Of a stretch of DNA of 30,610 bases, positions 1 to 7,526 are shown one piece after another. Every line of letters starts with the position of its first letter. Positions within the stretch are counted from its first letter, which is position 1. The notes under the pieces were generated by a model, which worked only from the letters and a program-made list of their open reading frames with translations, searched no databases and was not told the origin of the DNA. Origin of the DNA: a virus. Location of the stretch: positions 1 to 30,610 of IMG/VR virus record IMGVR_UViG_3300034682_000436. One strand, 5' to 3'. Position numbers and translations under genes: made by a program.

Positions 1-1011
1 ATGCTTAAATCAATTCAGTCTCTTAGGGGGATTGCTGCGTGGTTGGTTGTAGTTCATCACATTCATCAGATCATGCTTCCGTCTGGAGTCGGATATAAAT
101 ATATTGATTCTATTATCCTAAAATTTGCCTCTGGTGTTGATCTCTTTTTTGTTATTAGTGGCTTTATTATTTATAACAGCATAATTGGTTCAAGTTCTTC
201 CGCATTTATCTTTCTCGCTAAACGCTTGTGGCGCGTTGTTCCTTTATACTGGTTTTATACTTTTGTCGCCGTTATGGCAACCATGTTATTGCCAGGGATA
301 GTTCTGCAACCTAGTGTAGAAATTAACGAAGTGATAAAGAGTTTGCTTTTCATACCATACATGAACACGGAGTTCGGGGTTCATCTTCCTTTTTTAACAG
401 TAGGCTGGACCCTAAACTATGAAATGTATTTTTATGTTGCATCATTCTTTGCTTTGTTGATATCAAGAAAGAATTATTTGCTTATCATCTCTTTTTTAAT
501 AATCTCAATATCTTCTATTATCGCATGGGTTTCCAATGATGCTTCATTTTACGCTGACGGGGTAGTTAATGAGTTTTTGATAGGTGTTTTTGTAGGGTGG
601 CTTTATCGCTCTGGAATAATAAAAGGAATTAACTCAAAATTATGTTTATGGCTGATATTATTGGCATTGTGTTTCATATTGGCTTCGAATAGCTATCATG
701 ATTATATATCTGTAGGAATACCTTGTGGCGTTATAGTTTTATGTTTCTCTCTTAGTGAGAGCAGATTAAATGGAAGAAAGGTTGTTAAATATCTTTCCAT
801 CCTTGGTGACTGGTCTTATTCAACTTACTTATCTCATGTCTTAGTTATATGCATCGTGATGAGGGTTTATGAGGCTTATAGTTTAAATATAATTGCATGC
901 ATGATTGTTTCAGTGATAGTGACAGCTTTTGTTTCTTATTATACATTCAACGTCATAGAATCAAAGCGGATACCATATTTTAAAAAACGAACGCACCACA
1001 CTGCAAAATAA
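1..1011 (+). CDS. acyltransferase family 3 membrane protein (probable O-antigen acetylase)
   Basis: This is a 336-aa, strongly hydrophobic protein with about ten predicted membrane segments. It matches the acyltransferase-3 (OafA/Oac-like) family, which transfers acetyl groups to surface polysaccharide in the inner membrane. The family N-terminus is visible: LRG at residues 8-10, then a hydrophobic helix ending in His-His at 19-20, where the family's catalytic His lies, and the GVDLFFVISGF motif at 45-55. The ATG is the first base of the window. The protein begins just where family members normally begin, so it is probably complete, but its promoter is unseen. The gene is much more AT-rich than the virion genes and lies on the opposite strand just past the tail-fibre module. 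That is the usual place for lysogenic-conversion cargo such as O-antigen modification. The substrate is inferred, not shown. Confidence 0.88.
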   Translation: MLKSIQSLRGIAAWLVVVHHIHQIMLPSGVGYKYIDSIILKFASGVDLFFVISGFIIYNSIIGSSSSAFIFLAKRLWRVVPLYWFYTFVAVMATMLLPGIVLQPSVEINEVIKSLLFIPYMNTEFGVHLPFLTVGWTLNYEMYFYVASFFALLISRKNYLLIISFLIISISSIIAWVSNDASFYADGVVNEFLIGVFVGWLYRSGIIKGINSKLCLWLILLALCFILASNSYHDYISVGIPCGVIVLCFSLSESRLNGRKVVKYLSILGDWSYSTYLSHVLVICIVMRVYEAYSLNIIACMIVSVIVTAFVSYYTFNVIESKRIPYFKKRTHHTAK

Positions 1012-1013
1012 AG

Positions 1014-1041
1014 ATCATGCAGAGTTTGAACTCTGCATGAT
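1014..1041 (-). terminator. long perfect hairpin between convergent genes (terminator)
   Basis: A 13-bp perfect inverted repeat, ATCATGCAGAGTT and its complement, is separated by two bases. It sits between the convergent acyltransferase and zinc-ribbon genes. On the minus strand the stem is followed by a T-rich tail (CTTTATTTT), which suits a Rho-independent terminator for the end of the late operon. The plus-strand tail is weaker, so it may also act there but less well. Confidence 0.75.
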
Positions 1042-1047
1042 TGATTA

Positions 1048-1203
1048 TCATACCGGATTCCAGAAATCACATTCAGGGCAAACCCAGCATTCTATTTCGT
1101 ATTTGGTCTCAACAACCATCTGTGTGCCGCAAATCGGGCAGAATCTCACAGGTGTAGATTCTGTAGTCGATTCCTGCTGTGTGTTTTCTTGTTGACTTGC
1201 CAT
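1048..1203 (-). CDS. small zinc-ribbon protein
   Basis: This 51-aa gene starts with an ATG preceded by a good ribosome binding site (GGAG, seven bases upstream). The N-terminal 18 residues are polar and rich in Gln, Ser, Thr and Glu. The rest carries two Cys pairs, CPIC at residues 22-25 and CPEC at 42-45. That spacing is typical of a four-Cys zinc ribbon. It is the last gene of the rightward-to-leftward late operon, 11 bases after the fibre chaperone gene and just before the long terminator hairpin. The function is unknown. Zinc ribbons of this size can bind nucleic acid or protein, but nothing in the sequence decides between them. Confidence 0.7.
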   Translation of the reverse strand: MASQQENTQQESTTESTPVRFCPICGTQMVVETKYEIECWVCPECDFWNPV

Positions 1204-1214
1204 ATTTCGCTCCG

Positions 1215-1622
1215 TTAAGAAGAATATTGAGATATTACTGCTGCACGATCAGCGGCATACTTAACTTTGCGTGCATTTAACTGCTCAAGCACCGCATTTT
1301 TCTTTGGCACTTCCTGCGCTCCATCATTTACAGAAGCAGCAAGCCACGCTCGGTTTAATTGCTCTGAGTCATTGGCATATTCAACGCTTAATGCAGCCAG
1401 CGCAGCTTTCAGTAGTTCTGAGTTTGGTTTCGTAGAAATATCTATCCATGCAGGGTGGCCGTCACTTCCTGTGCCTCGTTGTTTTCCTTCAGGTGGTGGT
1501 GAGATGAACTCATTAAACACATCTTCGTCTACCTCTACATAACTGGATGGCCATGTACCAGACGACTCATAGTCCGCTCTCATCGAGAGAGGATAGAAAA
1601 TACCATTAGAATATGCGTACAT
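1215..1622 (-). CDS. tfa: tail fibre assembly chaperone (Tfa/gp38 family)
   Basis: This 135-aa protein resembles the Tfa family of tail-fibre assembly proteins. It has an N-terminal region describing a value or cell (YAYSNGIFYPL), a central PPPEGKQRGTGSDGHPAW segment, and a helical C-terminal half ending in a charged Ala-rich helix. Family members bind the C-terminal tip of the neighbouring fibre and are needed for its folding or trimerisation. The gene follows the fibre gene directly. Its ribosome binding site (AGGG) overlaps the last codons of the fibre gene, and only two bases separate stop and start. Pairing with the upstream fibre is the usual arrangement and supports the call. Confidence 0.85.
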   Translation of the reverse strand: MYAYSNGIFYPLSMRADYESSGTWPSSYVEVDEDVFNEFISPPPEGKQRGTGSDGHPAWIDISTKPNSELLKAALAALSVEYANDSEQLNRAWLAASVNDGAQEVPKKNAVLEQLNARKVKYAADRAAVISQYSS

Positions 1623-1624
1623 TT

Positions 1625-2743
1625 TTAATACCCTATTGCATACCAGCTAATATAAGAATCTACTCTTGTGGCGCTAGTGTTCCATGCCTGGATTGTGAAT
1701 CCAGTGGTGCCAACGCCTGAGAAATTGACCACTACTGGAGATACGGCATTATTCCTTTCATTGGCGCAAATTGCCGTGCATGTAGTTGGAAAGGCTATTG
1801 GAAATGTAACGCTCGCACCGCTAGTTGTGGTATTGCCTGAGCCCCATTGCAAAATGACTCCATTTGGCAGTCTCTGGTAGCCGATAAGGCTTTTTGCAGA
1901 GGTAAAAGATCCCATATCAGGGATTTGTCCGCTGGATGTCCCCACATCCCTCTGGGATGCACTTCCAAGGCCAAGGACACTCCTCATATCTGAAGCCGTT
2001 GATCTTGATAGAAAATCAAGTGACAAAACGGAAAGCGATCCACCCTGCATAACCCCGCTACCGTTTCTGAACGGGAACGTATAGTTTGCCAAGGTAACGC
2101 TTGCAAACTCGGTCAATTGAGTGCTTTTGGGTTGATAACCTGTTAGTGCATTTGCGACAAAGGCTGTCGTCGCTATGGACGTATCATTATCACCTGGAGC
2201 AGGAGTTGGAGCTTTAGGGTCACCAGTAAATGTCGGGCTATTAACTGGAGCAGCCGACAACAAGCTAAGCATATCAGCCGAAGTTGATTTTGAAAGAAAG
2301 TCTAATGATAAATTGGTTAATGCACCCAGCCCTATGCTTTTCGGTCCATTAAATACCGGAAACTGCAAGTTAACTGTGTCGAGACTAGCCAGTGCTGTGA
2401 GCATTGCGTCAAGTGGTTGTGTGTTTGACATAATGTAGCTAATCGTCCCTGCCGTCATCATGTTTGCTGCAATGTCATTTGCTGACCACGCCCTTGCTGT
2501 AGTACCCTCCTGTGCTCGACTGATTGTCATGGTATCGCCTGATCGACCAGTTACATGCACGATCTCGCTTATTTGACCTGTGGCAGCGTCAATTAAAGTT
2601 AACTTAAAGAAACTTGTCCCAGAAACGGGGGATGGGAACAAATTACCTGTGCCAGTGTTTACAGTCATTGATGTAGCGGAGGCGCTAATTCCTGCTGCAA
2701 GCACCGTTTGTGCATTGTTTGCAGCTAAAAGTGTGAGTGCCAT
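1625..2743 (-). CDS. tail fibre protein
   Basis: This 372-aa protein is the likely receptor-binding fibre. The N-terminal 100 residues form a small phage-attachment-type domain rich in Thr, Ser and Ala, with the signature SRAQEGTTARAW at about 75-86 that is common in phage tail fibres and collars. Two related segments with the core SLDFLS lie at about residues 144-164 and 239-260, so the shaft contains an internal repeat. A segment at 164-200 (SPTFTGDPKAPTP, then TSIATTAFVANAL) is a motif shared by many enterobacterial fibres. The C-terminal 75 residues (GVILQWGSG onward) look like the compact gp53-like receptor-binding tip. A strong ribosome binding site (GGAGG) lies five bases upstream of the ATG. 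It pairs with the downstream Tfa gene. Confidence 0.9.
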   Translation of the reverse strand: MALTLLAANNAQTVLAAGISASATSMTVNTGTGNLFPSPVSGTSFFKLTLIDAATGQISEIVHVTGRSGDTMTISRAQEGTTARAWSANDIAANMMTAGTISYIMSNTQPLDAMLTALASLDTVNLQFPVFNGPKSIGLGALTNLSLDFLSKSTSADMLSLLSAAPVNSPTFTGDPKAPTPAPGDNDTSIATTAFVANALTGYQPKSTQLTEFASVTLANYTFPFRNGSGVMQGGSLSVLSLDFLSRSTASDMRSVLGLGSASQRDVGTSSGQIPDMGSFTSAKSLIGYQRLPNGVILQWGSGNTTTSGASVTFPIAFPTTCTAICANERNNAVSPVVVNFSGVGTTGFTIQAWNTSATRVDSYISWYAIGY

Positions 2744-2766
2744 TTATCCTCCGGGATTCGGGCAAT

Positions 2767-2790
2767 AAAAAGGCCACGCAAGGTGGGCTC
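2767..2790 (-). terminator. weak hairpin plus T-run before the tail fibre gene
   Basis: On the minus strand, GCCCAC and GTGGCC flank a short loop and are followed by TTTTT. Only four inner pairs and one outer pair form, so it is a marginal terminator. It could damp transcription into the fibre cassette, or mark the boundary where the fibre module and the membrane-protein gene were acquired. Confidence 0.25.
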
Positions 2791-2830
2791 TTGGTTTCAA
2801 TTAAAATTAACAGCGACAGGGGTTTTAAAA

Positions 2831-3079
2831 ATGAATAGAATTATTGTTTCTTTTTCAAAATTTATTTTATCCTCACTTTACGCGATAGTAATTTTACTCT
2901 CAGCGCTCCTTATTTATTTAATTTTCGATATGTGGATCAATGAAGGAATTCCACCGTTAGAAAATTTGAAATTCAGCATAGCGACTTTTGCAATAATAAT
3001 ATTGTTACTTATTATATGTCATTGTCTTAAGTATATCAGTGGTATATCACTATATTGCCAAAGGAACGTTAACCGATGA
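2831..3079 (+). CDS. small two-helix membrane protein, opposite-strand cargo (moron)
   Basis: This is an 82-aa protein counted from the ATG at 2831. That start is chosen over one at 2783 because AGGGG lies just upstream of it and the alternative adds no recognisable sequence. It has two hydrophobic segments, about residues 7-31 and 45-65, with short positive tails, so it is probably an inner-membrane protein. It lies on the strand opposite the late operon, between baseplate and fibre genes. It is strikingly AT-rich, and its last 11 bases overlap the end of the convergent baseplate gene. These are features of a moron, a gene expressed independently from the prophage. I do not recognise the family. 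Superinfection exclusion or surface alteration is possible but is inference only. Confidence 0.6.
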   Translation: MNRIIVSFSKFILSSLYAIVILLSALLIYLIFDMWINEGIPPLENLKFSIATFAIIILLLIICHCLKYISGISLYCQRNVNR

Positions 3080-3773
3080 TAGTGACGGTAACTGGTTGAT
3101 AAAACGGCATATGTAGAAGCCCGCTATCAAATGCTTGCTTAAATAATGATGCATACTCATAATCTGTGCTTTTAATCAGAAGGCTATCCTTCTGGTTAAA
3201 AGTTTTCGTGTTGTATGAAAATTTGTTGAACATTGAGGATTCTGTTATTTTTCTGAATCCCTTTATGATGGATATACTGGCTCCTGAATCAGAAAAAAGG
3301 ACTGAGATGCTCCATCTCTGATCGTTAATGACGTCTACTCCATCAACGCCTGTAAGAAACCTCATTATCCGGCGCTTTAACCATGGAATGGTGAAGTAAT
3401 ACCCGTCACCTTTATAGAAATTCCACGTCATGATTCGCTTAAAAAGATCGTCAGAAACTACAACCTGCTCTGACTGATTAACCACCTTTCGCCCATTGAA
3501 TGGCAACTGGTTGAACAGGACAGCGTTGTACGGACCGAAAACGGATTGCTTTCCACTGACCAGCACTGGCGGCTTAACGCCATAAATCCCTCTGGCTATC
3601 CATTTCAGCTGGTCACCAGCATTATACCCGCCGACAAATATCGGAAGGTTGGCGTTAATCATCCATGAATAAATTTCCTGGGCCATGGAGTTATACGCAG
3701 TGACGAACGCCTGGAGATCATCATCGTCGTTATACTGCGTATACAAGTAAGACTTAATGATATCTTCAAGCAT
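3069..3773 (-). CDS. baseplate protein, DUF2612-like
   Basis: This is a 234-aa protein from the ATG at 3773. A longer reading frame from 3857 would overlap the previous gene by 83 bases, whereas the 3773 start lies one base after that gene's stop and has GGA upstream. The N-terminus (MLEDIIKSYLYTQYNDDDDL) and the core with repeated aromatic and FNQLPFNGR elements resemble DUF2612-type proteins found next to the J-like baseplate protein in contractile-tail phages with DUF3383 sheaths. By position it takes the place of P2 gpI, connecting the wedge to the fibre. It is the last of a run of overlapping baseplate genes and the fibre gene follows. The function is inferred from order and weak resemblance. 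Confidence 0.68.
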   Translation of the reverse strand: MLEDIIKSYLYTQYNDDDDLQAFVTAYNSMAQEIYSWMINANLPIFVGGYNAGDQLKWIARGIYGVKPPVLVSGKQSVFGPYNAVLFNQLPFNGRKVVNQSEQVVVSDDLFKRIMTWNFYKGDGYYFTIPWLKRRIMRFLTGVDGVDVINDQRWSISVLFSDSGASISIIKGFRKITESSMFNKFSYNTKTFNQKDSLLIKSTDYEYASLFKQAFDSGLLHMPFYQPVTVTIIG

Positions 3774-3774
3774 A

Positions 3775-5193
3775 TTATATTCCGTCCACGATAACCCCGT
3801 CAGAGGCAATGAACCAGTAGCTGTAAGGATCGCCGCTGATAATGTTGGTTCCGGCATCCACTCCTGTGATTACACCATTCACCGTAACAATAACGTTAAG
3901 TGTCGAAATCAGGCTCATATCGAGCGTGCTGTTAATCGCCTGAAGAAAGACATCCTTGACGTTATTGATATTCATCGGCTTTCCGGCGAATATCCCGTTT
4001 ACATAATTGATAACCGGTTGTGAAACCAATGAGGCGATAGTCGCGTCAGTCAGATAGTTGGCGCTTTCCGTCGCCCACTCAAACTTAATCGTCACCAGCT
4101 GCTGCAGCGGGATAACAAAGGGTATGACGTAGTTATCAGGCCAGTCGTTGATCGTGACAACGTTATTCCTCAGGTTCGGGGTTACAATTCCGCCGCCTGT
4201 CCATGCCCCGGAGGTGGTGGTATTGATGCCAATAGAGAAAGTGTGGGGGCTCAGTACGGTAATGGTAAGGTCAACGTTGTTGACGCCACTCATCCCTGTT
4301 ACGCCGGTGATACGAATCACCTGACCTGAGCTGAAACCATGAGTGATGTCAGTCGTGACAACCCCAGGGTTCGCATTGGTGATCCCGGTGACATTCAGGT
4401 CTGCGCCCTTGAGCCTGCTGATGTCGCCAGCTGACTTATAAATGACCCCGGCCATTTCATAGATATCACCGCCACCGCACATCACAATCCAGGCATTGCC
4501 GTTCTGAACCACAGAAACCAGTCGGGCCTGAACATTGCTCAGGTCGGTTAGCTTCTGGCGGATAAAGCCAGGATACCCCTGAACGGTTGACATCTGGCCT
4601 TCCCAGACGCGCTCGCGAAACTCGTAATTGGTTTCAGGTGAACCACCCGGCGTACCGGCAACAGGGTTGGTACAGGTTAGTGTAATGTCCGACGGCAGAC
4701 TGGTAAGGATCTGGTTAACTGAACCTACCGGAACAGCCCAAGATCCTGTGTTCGTTGCAATAGCTGTTACCATTGAACTGACACCTGATGACAAGATTAT
4801 CGTCGCGTCGGAGATCTGGTAGGTATGCGTGCCATCGCTGACCAAAAAACCCTGGGGAATTACGAATCCAGCAGGTCCCGAGAACGTCACTGGAACCGTA
4901 GTCGCCCCTTCAGTTTTTTGCGGGCTGATACCTGCCTGCTGGGCCAGAAGGTTCAGCATGTACATATTGGCTTTCAGCGGGCCTACGGAGTTGATGAGGT
5001 CGACACGAATCTGATCGGCCATGAGTAGCGCGCCAACGTCTGTACCGACGATATCCTCGATAAGTGATCCGGGGAGGTCCGTAGTGATACCAGGTGATAA
5101 CTCAATGGCTCTTGAAACTAAGTCGGCGCGCAGTTCTTCGGATGTTTTCGGCACGGGCCCGGCTGCGTCATAGCTTACGGACAAATCACTCAT
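3775..5193 (-). CDS. baseplate wedge protein, J-like
   Basis: This is a 472-aa baseplate J-like protein. The N-terminal helical region (residues 1-95) is followed by beta-rich segments containing the family's GTPGGSPETNYEFRER stretch at about 180-195 and a C-terminal domain with the typical IPF/INV strands. J-like proteins, like P2 gpJ and T4 gp6, form the wedge ring that triggers sheath contraction. An extra beta-rich module lies at about residues 267-337 (GVVTTDITHGFSSGQ, then HTFSIG). It resembles the E1-type FCCH/Ig-like modules also seen in this phage's sheath and cement-like proteins. It interrupts the J fold. The gene overlaps the preceding wedge gene by four bases, suggesting translational coupling. 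Confidence 0.9.
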   Translation of the reverse strand: MSDLSVSYDAAGPVPKTSEELRADLVSRAIELSPGITTDLPGSLIEDIVGTDVGALLMADQIRVDLINSVGPLKANMYMLNLLAQQAGISPQKTEGATTVPVTFSGPAGFVIPQGFLVSDGTHTYQISDATIILSSGVSSMVTAIATNTGSWAVPVGSVNQILTSLPSDITLTCTNPVAGTPGGSPETNYEFRERVWEGQMSTVQGYPGFIRQKLTDLSNVQARLVSVVQNGNAWIVMCGGGDIYEMAGVIYKSAGDISRLKGADLNVTGITNANPGVVTTDITHGFSSGQVIRITGVTGMSGVNNVDLTITVLSPHTFSIGINTTTSGAWTGGGIVTPNLRNNVVTINDWPDNYVIPFVIPLQQLVTIKFEWATESANYLTDATIASLVSQPVINYVNGIFAGKPMNINNVKDVFLQAINSTLDMSLISTLNVIVTVNGVITGVDAGTNIISGDPYSYWFIASDGVIVDGI

Positions 5194-5522
5194 ACGTTCA
5201 CCGTTGTGATAATTTTAGAACCGGCGTTCGTAATCGCCGAAATGTTGTATACAGGCGGGTCATCACTCACAAGGGCGATCTGCAGCGATGAAAAATACGG
5301 ACTAAATTGCCGCTGAAGCCTGTCTACATAGTAGGTAGGCAGCACCTGCTGAATGACCGAGCTCTGGGACGGTATGCCGTTGTTTGCAAAAAATGGTGAC
5401 TCCTGCGGCGCCAGTTTCAGATTCTGAATCAGCGTCGTAAGATAGATGGAGTCGTTGAAGCCATTTTCATCCGGCACCACCAGCACCCACTTGCCGTCTG
5501 CGTCTCTTCCGTAGGTTCTCAT
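5190..5522 (-). CDS. baseplate wedge protein, gp25/gpW-like position
   Basis: This 110-aa protein sits between the spike and the J-like wedge gene, where the gp25-like (P2 gpW) wedge component normally lies. It starts with RTYGRDADGKWVLV and has a central Asn-rich helix (YLTTLIQNLKLAPQESPFF) that resembles gp25/W or DUF2634-type proteins, in which a similar helix packs in the wedge core. The ATG overlaps the end of the spike gene by four bases and the stop overlaps the J gene start. I call it by position and general resemblance, and could not see a decisive motif. Confidence 0.65.
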   Translation of the reverse strand: MRTYGRDADGKWVLVVPDENGFNDSIYLTTLIQNLKLAPQESPFFANNGIPSQSSVIQQVLPTYYVDRLQRQFSPYFSSLQIALVSDDPPVYNISAITNAGSKIITTVNV

Positions 5523-6235
5523 TGCGTGATATTCCCGTTGAAAGTGGTGGTAGGACCGCCAGTGTTTGCACCGCCATTACCGTTTGAATGCTGATGAGAA
5601 TTCAGCCATGCAACCAGGGCGGCCCATCCGTTGTGCATAATCTGCGGGCTGGTGCTGGCGGTTGAGTCCTGTAGCTTTCCGCTCTGCCCTGTGATGCTCC
5701 ACATACCCTGCGTAAGGGTTAGTACCGTACTTCCGACTGTTACCTTAAACAAATCGACGGCCGCAATCGTCACGCTGTCAGGCGTTAACAGAAATGTGGT
5801 ATTTCTTCCCTGGTCCCGAATGGTAACGCCCTCGGGCCCGTAAATAGTGACAACGTTCCCGTCGACAGCCTCCCATTCCGTGTTGCTGATTGGCAGGTAT
5901 ACCAGGGCGCTTAAGTTTGCAGGTGGCGTGAGATCGGCAACGCCTCCCCCCTGCCCGCTGACACCGCCGAGATATGTGTCAGCAGGAATGACAATACCTT
6001 TGTCCCCCGGCTGCATCGGATAGCGGATGTACTGCGGGCCGAAAAGAGGGATGGTGACATTCGGGAACACATATGGCGTGTCATGCAGCTCGAAAGCCAC
6101 GGTGACCATATTTCCCTGCTGCTCAACAATGCTGGCAGGCAGGATTTTCCCGGCCGCCTGAAAAGCCTCATTAAACTTCTGCTCAGCGAACCGGTTCATG
6201 TTCCGGCCGAAATTTAGCTTCTGGTCAACGCTCAT
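5519..6235 (-). CDS. baseplate spike protein (gpV/Gp138-like)
   Basis: This 238-aa protein looks like a central spike. Residues 1-100 form an OB-fold-like region with MVTVAFEL and the segment IRYPMQPGDKGIVIPADTY, which matches the N-terminal domain of Gp138/gpV-type spikes. The middle is a beta-rich stretch of short repeated strands (VDGNVVTIYGPEGVTI onward) expected to form the trimeric beta-helix. The C-terminus carries His-Gln-His followed by Asn and Gly. In P2-type spikes an HxH motif binds an iron ion at the tip, so this may be the metal-binding site. The gene overlaps its neighbours by four bases on each side. Confidence 0.8.
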   Translation of the reverse strand: MSVDQKLNFGRNMNRFAEQKFNEAFQAAGKILPASIVEQQGNMVTVAFELHDTPYVFPNVTIPLFGPQYIRYPMQPGDKGIVIPADTYLGGVSGQGGGVADLTPPANLSALVYLPISNTEWEAVDGNVVTIYGPEGVTIRDQGRNTTFLLTPDSVTIAAVDLFKVTVGSTVLTLTQGMWSITGQSGKLQDSTASTSPQIMHNGWAALVAWLNSHQHSNGNGGANTGGPTTTFNGNITQ

Positions 6236-7251
6236 TTTGTCTTAACCGCCTCCGCCGGGTATGCCTCAATCACGGTGATCCACGCCTCAGCTGTAGGCTG
6301 CCTGCTGTTACCCAGCAACCGCACCGATTGAACGACGAATTCACCGTTAAAGGCAGAGTCGTCTCGAAACTGGGAGTAAGAAGAAGCCTGAATCATCGGC
6401 CTGGCCTTCTCCGGCATCAGGATATGGTCCCCAGTCTGCAGGTCAGCGCGCATAACGCAGATGACGCTGACAACGCCAAAACTGATCCACGTTGGCTGGC
6501 CGATCAGATCATTGAAATTTATCTGGACGGGGTTTTTGCTTCTTTCCGTCGCGCTGGTCTTTGAGCCCTGATCGGGGTGATTGGCGTAGTCGTTATCCCA
6601 CACCCGTATCTCGTTGCCGTTTACCACGGCAATTTCAACGCCCGTGTATCCTGGGTCTTTGATGCGGGACAGCGAAAATGCCCTGAGGTTTTTTGCCAAC
6701 TCAGCGAGGGAGCCGCAAAACATGGGGCGATCGTAATTCAGCGTCAGCCTGTCGCTGATACTTATGTTCGGCGTAAACCCTCCCATCGTCATTACACATT
6801 GTGTCAGTGCAACGGAAAGTTTCTGCCCCATAGACCACGGCATGGTCAGCTGGAGAGGAATCATTTGCCCGCGGGCCGTGGTGTTAACGGGGCCAGACAC
6901 AATGATGAAGTCCAGCCGCAGCTCTGTGCCCTGCCAGTTGCCGAACACCTGGAAAATGGTCCCCTCTATGGCAAGCTTTTTGTCCCACACTCCCGCCAGC
7001 GGCAACCCTTTCGACATTCCGGCAAAGATCTGAATTCGCTTACCGTAGAGGTTCTGTCTGGCCTGCTGCATATCTTTAGGGCCGATGCCCCACACAGTGA
7101 GATGCGTTTCCCCTGCTGGCGTTGATTCACCAAAGCGCATGATGTCGAATTCGACCATCAGCGCGCCCGGGTTATAGACTCCGTTCTTCAGGCTGGAATA
7201 TTGCTGAATTAAGGTGTCGCCATCAAAAATGTTAATTTCGTAATAGCGCAT
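6232..7251 (-). CDS. baseplate hub protein (gp27/gpD-like position)
   Basis: This 339-aa protein lies between the plug and the spike genes, where the trimeric hub of contractile tails is encoded. It begins RYYEINIFDGDTL and then has many beta strands (LMVEFDIMRFGE, LTVWGIGPKD, IQIFAGMSKG). This pattern is usual for the first tube-like domain of hub proteins of the gp27/gpD kind. The C-terminal part (GDHILMPEKARP, then FVVQSVRLLGNSR) also fits. It would join the tube to the spike. It overlaps the plug gene by one base and the spike gene by four. Family membership is inferred from layout and strand pattern. Confidence 0.75.
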   Translation of the reverse strand: MRYYEINIFDGDTLIQQYSSLKNGVYNPGALMVEFDIMRFGESTPAGETHLTVWGIGPKDMQQARQNLYGKRIQIFAGMSKGLPLAGVWDKKLAIEGTIFQVFGNWQGTELRLDFIIVSGPVNTTARGQMIPLQLTMPWSMGQKLSVALTQCVMTMGGFTPNISISDRLTLNYDRPMFCGSLAELAKNLRAFSLSRIKDPGYTGVEIAVVNGNEIRVWDNDYANHPDQGSKTSATERSKNPVQINFNDLIGQPTWISFGVVSVICVMRADLQTGDHILMPEKARPMIQASSYSQFRDDSAFNGEFVVQSVRLLGNSRQPTAEAWITVIEAYPAEAVKTK

Positions 7252-7526
7252 CAGCTCGTTACCTCAATCTGCCCGTTTTTTTCACGCCAGATCATGGTCG
7301 TCGATGTGAACACCCCATTCAGGAGGTTTATTCCACCTGAAGAAGTCGACCCAACAACGGCGGTATTCAGCACCGGGTTGCCGGCGCTGTTGGTGATCAG
7401 CAAATACCAGCGCTGCGCGGCGATGTTCCATTTCATCTGGCAGGTGTAGACCGTCCCGTCGAGAACCGGCGAGAACGTCATGCTCTTCCTCTCAAGCCCG
7501 GTAAACGGGTAATTGACGGTGCTCAT
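7251..7526 (-). CDS. small baseplate plug protein (Pam3 gp18-like)
   Basis: This 91-aa, beta-rich protein has the pattern of the DUF6983 / cyanophage Pam3 plug family: a start with LDGTVYTCQMKWNIAAQRWYL, a conserved WN...W...I core, and a Gly-rich turn before the end. In those simple baseplates the plug sits under the hub and seals the tube. It lies between the Dit-like gene and the hub gene and overlaps both by one to four bases. The assignment rests on length, the W/Y pattern and gene order. Confidence 0.68.
   Translation of the reverse strand: MSTVNYPFTGLERKSMTFSPVLDGTVYTCQMKWNIAAQRWYLLITNSAGNPVLNTAVVGSTSSGGINLLNGVFTSTTMIWREKNGQIEVTS

Noticed and set aside
3774-3857. Longer start (residue MPEP) for the DUF2612-like protein
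   Set aside because: It would overlap the J-like gene by 83 bases, while the ATG at 3773 sits one base after that gene's stop as in the rest of the operon.
6577-7125. 182-codon plus-strand frame opposite the baseplate hub gene
   Set aside because: It is antisense to the hub gene, with no good start signal and no recognisable sequence.
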